Of a DNA stretch of 64,000 nt, positions 62,428 to 64,000 are shown piece by piece. Each line of letters opens with the position of its first letter. Position 1 is the stretch's first letter. Under the pieces are notes generated by a model. The model saw nothing but the letters and a program-made list of their open reading frames with translations. It was not told where the DNA came from and did not search any database. A program made the position numbers and the translations under genes. This DNA comes from Halobacterium noricense (GTDB lineage Archaea; Halobacteriota; Halobacteria; Halobacteriales; Halobacteriaceae), in the NCBI RefSeq assembly GCF_021233435.1, contig NZ_CP089468.1:2356001-2420000 (forward strand). The letters are read 5' to 3'.

Positions 62428-64000
62428 ATGAGCGACCTCGGGGACTTCGCGGACCACGACCGCGGCGACGACGCGGACACCGCCGAGAGCGACGCGGACA
62501 CCGCCGACGACTTCGAACGCCCGGACCTCGACGACACCGGCAGCGACGACGGCCTCGGCGCGCTCGCGGTCTCGGAAGGCCTGCGCATCCACGAGGACGG
62601 TCAGGAGACCGCGCTGAAGGCGTACGTCACCGCGAGCAACCGGTCGTCGGTCCGGCTGGGCTCGTACCTCGTCGCGCCGTACCCCGGCGGCGAGAAGCTG
62701 TTCTGCAAGATTACCGGCCTGGAGTACGTGCAGGCGTTCCAGAGCGACGACGCCACCGAGATTCACGCGCGGCGCGCGATGCGCTCGGAGAGCGTCGACG
62801 AGCAGGACTACAAGTTCCTCGCGGAACTCGAACCCGTTGCCGTCCTCTACCGGGACAGAGAGGGACGAAGTCCCTCAGGCAATCGGACGCAGTCCGATAA
62901 CGGCGACGACCTCAAGCGCCGGATGGCCGACCGCGTCCCGAAGCCCGAGACAGTCGTCCGAGAAGCGGACGACGCCACCGAAATCAAGACCGGGCTGAAG
63001 ATTCCCGAGGACGGCGTCTTCCTCGGCCACCTCTCGGTCGGCGGCGAGAAGGTGCGGACGGCCGCCGAACCGCCGACCATCGACTACCGCGTGAAAGACG
63101 ACTACGAGGCCGGCGACCCGCTGGTCTTCCGGCACACGCTCGTTGCGGGCGGGACGGGGTCGGGGAAGACTCACTCCGCGAAGAACGTGCTCCGGCAGTA
63201 CCTCCACGAGGACCGCCGCTATCCCGTGGACACGGGCGGCGCGGAGCGCCGGATGGCGGTCGTCCAATTCGACCCCCAGGACGAGTACGCGCAGATGCAC
63301 GACGACAACCCCGAGGCCGACGCCGGCGACGAGCGCCGCTGGGAGACACAGGGGCTCGCGCACGGGGGCCACGACGACACGGTCGCGTTCGTGCCGAAGG
63401 TCGGGTCGGCGTCGTACGCCGCCGACCACCACGACGCCGAGCGCGTCGAATTCACGATTCCGTTCTCGATGGTGCGGTCGAACCCGTGGCTGGTCGCGTC
63501 CAGCGGCCTCAACGACAATCAGTACGGCGCGCTCCACTTGCTGCTCGACCGGTTCTTCGGGCAGTACGGACAGGGCGGCACGTACGAGGAGTTCTGCTCG
63601 TTCCTCGACGACCCCGCGCTGAAGGAGGAACTCGACGAGTCCGGGCGCGTCCACGAGGCGACCTACGAGGCCGTGCTCCGGCGCGTTCACGGGATGCCGT
63701 CGGGGCTGTTCGACCAGGACGCGCGCCCGATTACGGAGCTCGTCGAAGACCGCCAGTTCGTCCGCCCGGGCCGGCTGTCGGTGGTGCCGACCTACCACAT
63801 CAGCGACTCGCGAGCCGCCGAGACGGTGGTGCTGGCGGTGTCGAGTCTGCTCGTCGACCAGAAGCTCTCGAACGACCCGCGCTACGAGACCATCAAGGAG
63901 ACGCCGCTCGTGGTCGGGATGGACGAAGCCCACAACTTCCTCGCGGACGCCGACAGCGTGCAGGCGAACAAGGTCGTCGGGAAGTTCACGGAAGCCGCCA
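62428..64000 (+). CDS. herA: HerA-type DNA translocase/helicase, 5' part
   Basis: The first 524 residues are visible; the gene runs past the window. The N-terminus is acidic and disordered (1-45), followed by a HAS-barrel-like domain, then Walker A GGTGSGKTHSA and Walker B LVVGMDEAHNFL. HerA rings pump DNA for NurA in end resection. Residues 145-157 are encoded by two 7-bp-stem palindromes (62860-62898) and form an extra RDREGRSPSGNRTQSDNG loop. ATG at 62428. Confidence 0.88.
   Translation, partial: MSDLGDFADHDRGDDADTAESDADTADDFERPDLDDTGSDDGLGALAVSEGLRIHEDGQETALKAYVTASNRSSVRLGSYLVAPYPGGEKLFCKITGLEYVQAFQSDDATEIHARRAMRSESVDEQDYKFLAELEPVAVLYRDREGRSPSGNRTQSDNGDDLKRRMADRVPKPETVVREADDATEIKTGLKIPEDGVFLGHLSVGGEKVRTAAEPPTIDYRVKDDYEAGDPLVFRHTLVAGGTGSGKTHSAKNVLRQYLHEDRRYPVDTGGAERRMAVVQFDPQDEYAQMHDDNPEADAGDERRWETQGLAHGGHDDTVAFVPKVGSASYAADHHDAERVEFTIPFSMVRSNPWLVASSGLNDNQYGALHLLLDRFFGQYGQGGTYEEFCSFLDDPALKEELDESGRVHEATYEAVLRRVHGMPSGLFDQDARPITELVEDRQFVRPGRLSVVPTYHISDSRAAETVVLAVSSLLVDQKLSNDPRYETIKETPLVVGMDEAHNFLADADSVQANKVVGKFTEAA

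Overview
The window is a 64 kb chromosomal stretch from an extremely halophilic archaeon (class Halobacteria). The DNA is very GC rich with strong G/C at third codon positions, and the proteins are loaded with Asp and Glu. The gene content is typical of the class: SAMP1, GatD, a split GMP synthase, e2b2-type ribose-1,5-bisphosphate isomerase, archaeal NurA and HerA, DUF63, many small Cys-rich haloarchaeal proteins, and secreted proteins with Tat signals and lipoboxes. I found no rRNA, tRNA or CRISPR array. It reads as ordinary backbone DNA with a few accessory patches, so most genes are housekeeping.

Region by region. 0-5 kb: tail of a formyltetrahydrofolate cyclo-ligase, a cupin, and a coupled pyrG / GMP synthase B / small-protein operon, then an alpha/beta hydrolase and an exact 3 x 80 bp tandem repeat. 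5-9 kb: PspA-like coiled coil, membrane protein, UspA, ClC channel. 9-13 kb: thrS, then a two-gene unit (DUF1611 plus enolase superfamily) matching the DgcN/DgcA D-glutamate route. 13-14.5 kb: a VLRF1/Vms1-type peptidyl-tRNA hydrolase, then about 785 bp without genes but packed with perfect hairpins. 14.5-20.5 kb: FAD oxidoreductase, regulator, gatD, acetyltransferase, glycerophosphodiesterase, samp1. 20.6-25.7 kb: potassium/RCK cluster and an HPP-Usp protein. 25.7-33 kb: nucleoside and pentose genes (uridine phosphorylase, PfkB kinase, R15P isomerase, deoC), DUF63, a lipoprotein and an MtaB-type methylthiotransferase. 33-34.3 kb: a tnpB transposon copy split by one amber codon. 34.4-38.2 kb: small Zn-ribbon proteins, CDF transporter, HIT protein, methionine aminopeptidase. 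38.3-42.6 kb: a complete PotABCD-like ABC importer. 42.7-48.8 kb: isoaspartyl peptidase, icd, eIF1-like protein, small membrane proteins, hmgA. 48.5-51 kb: thiamine-binding genes without a permease, beside an AT-richer patch. 51-58 kb: amidohydrolase, nadABC, gpmI. 58-64 kb: nurA, an ABC exporter pair, and the start of herA.

The most unusual signal is a class of short, near-perfect DNA palindromes. Eight lie head to tail at 13,884-14,138 with unrelated stems of 8-12 bp and exactly 3-nt loops. Similar palindromes sit in frame inside conserved genes (gpmI, herA, nadB, hmgA, an acetyltransferase and the isoaspartyl peptidase), usually within what look like extra loops. This looks like one sequence-independent process that makes palindromes in both coding and noncoding DNA. 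Other notable points are the nonsense-split tnpB, the orphan thiamine-binding pair, coding-like tails after icd and after the PotC-like gene, and CTAG tetramers that end two convergent genes at once.

All functional calls come from reading motifs and family resemblance by eye; no database search was run.
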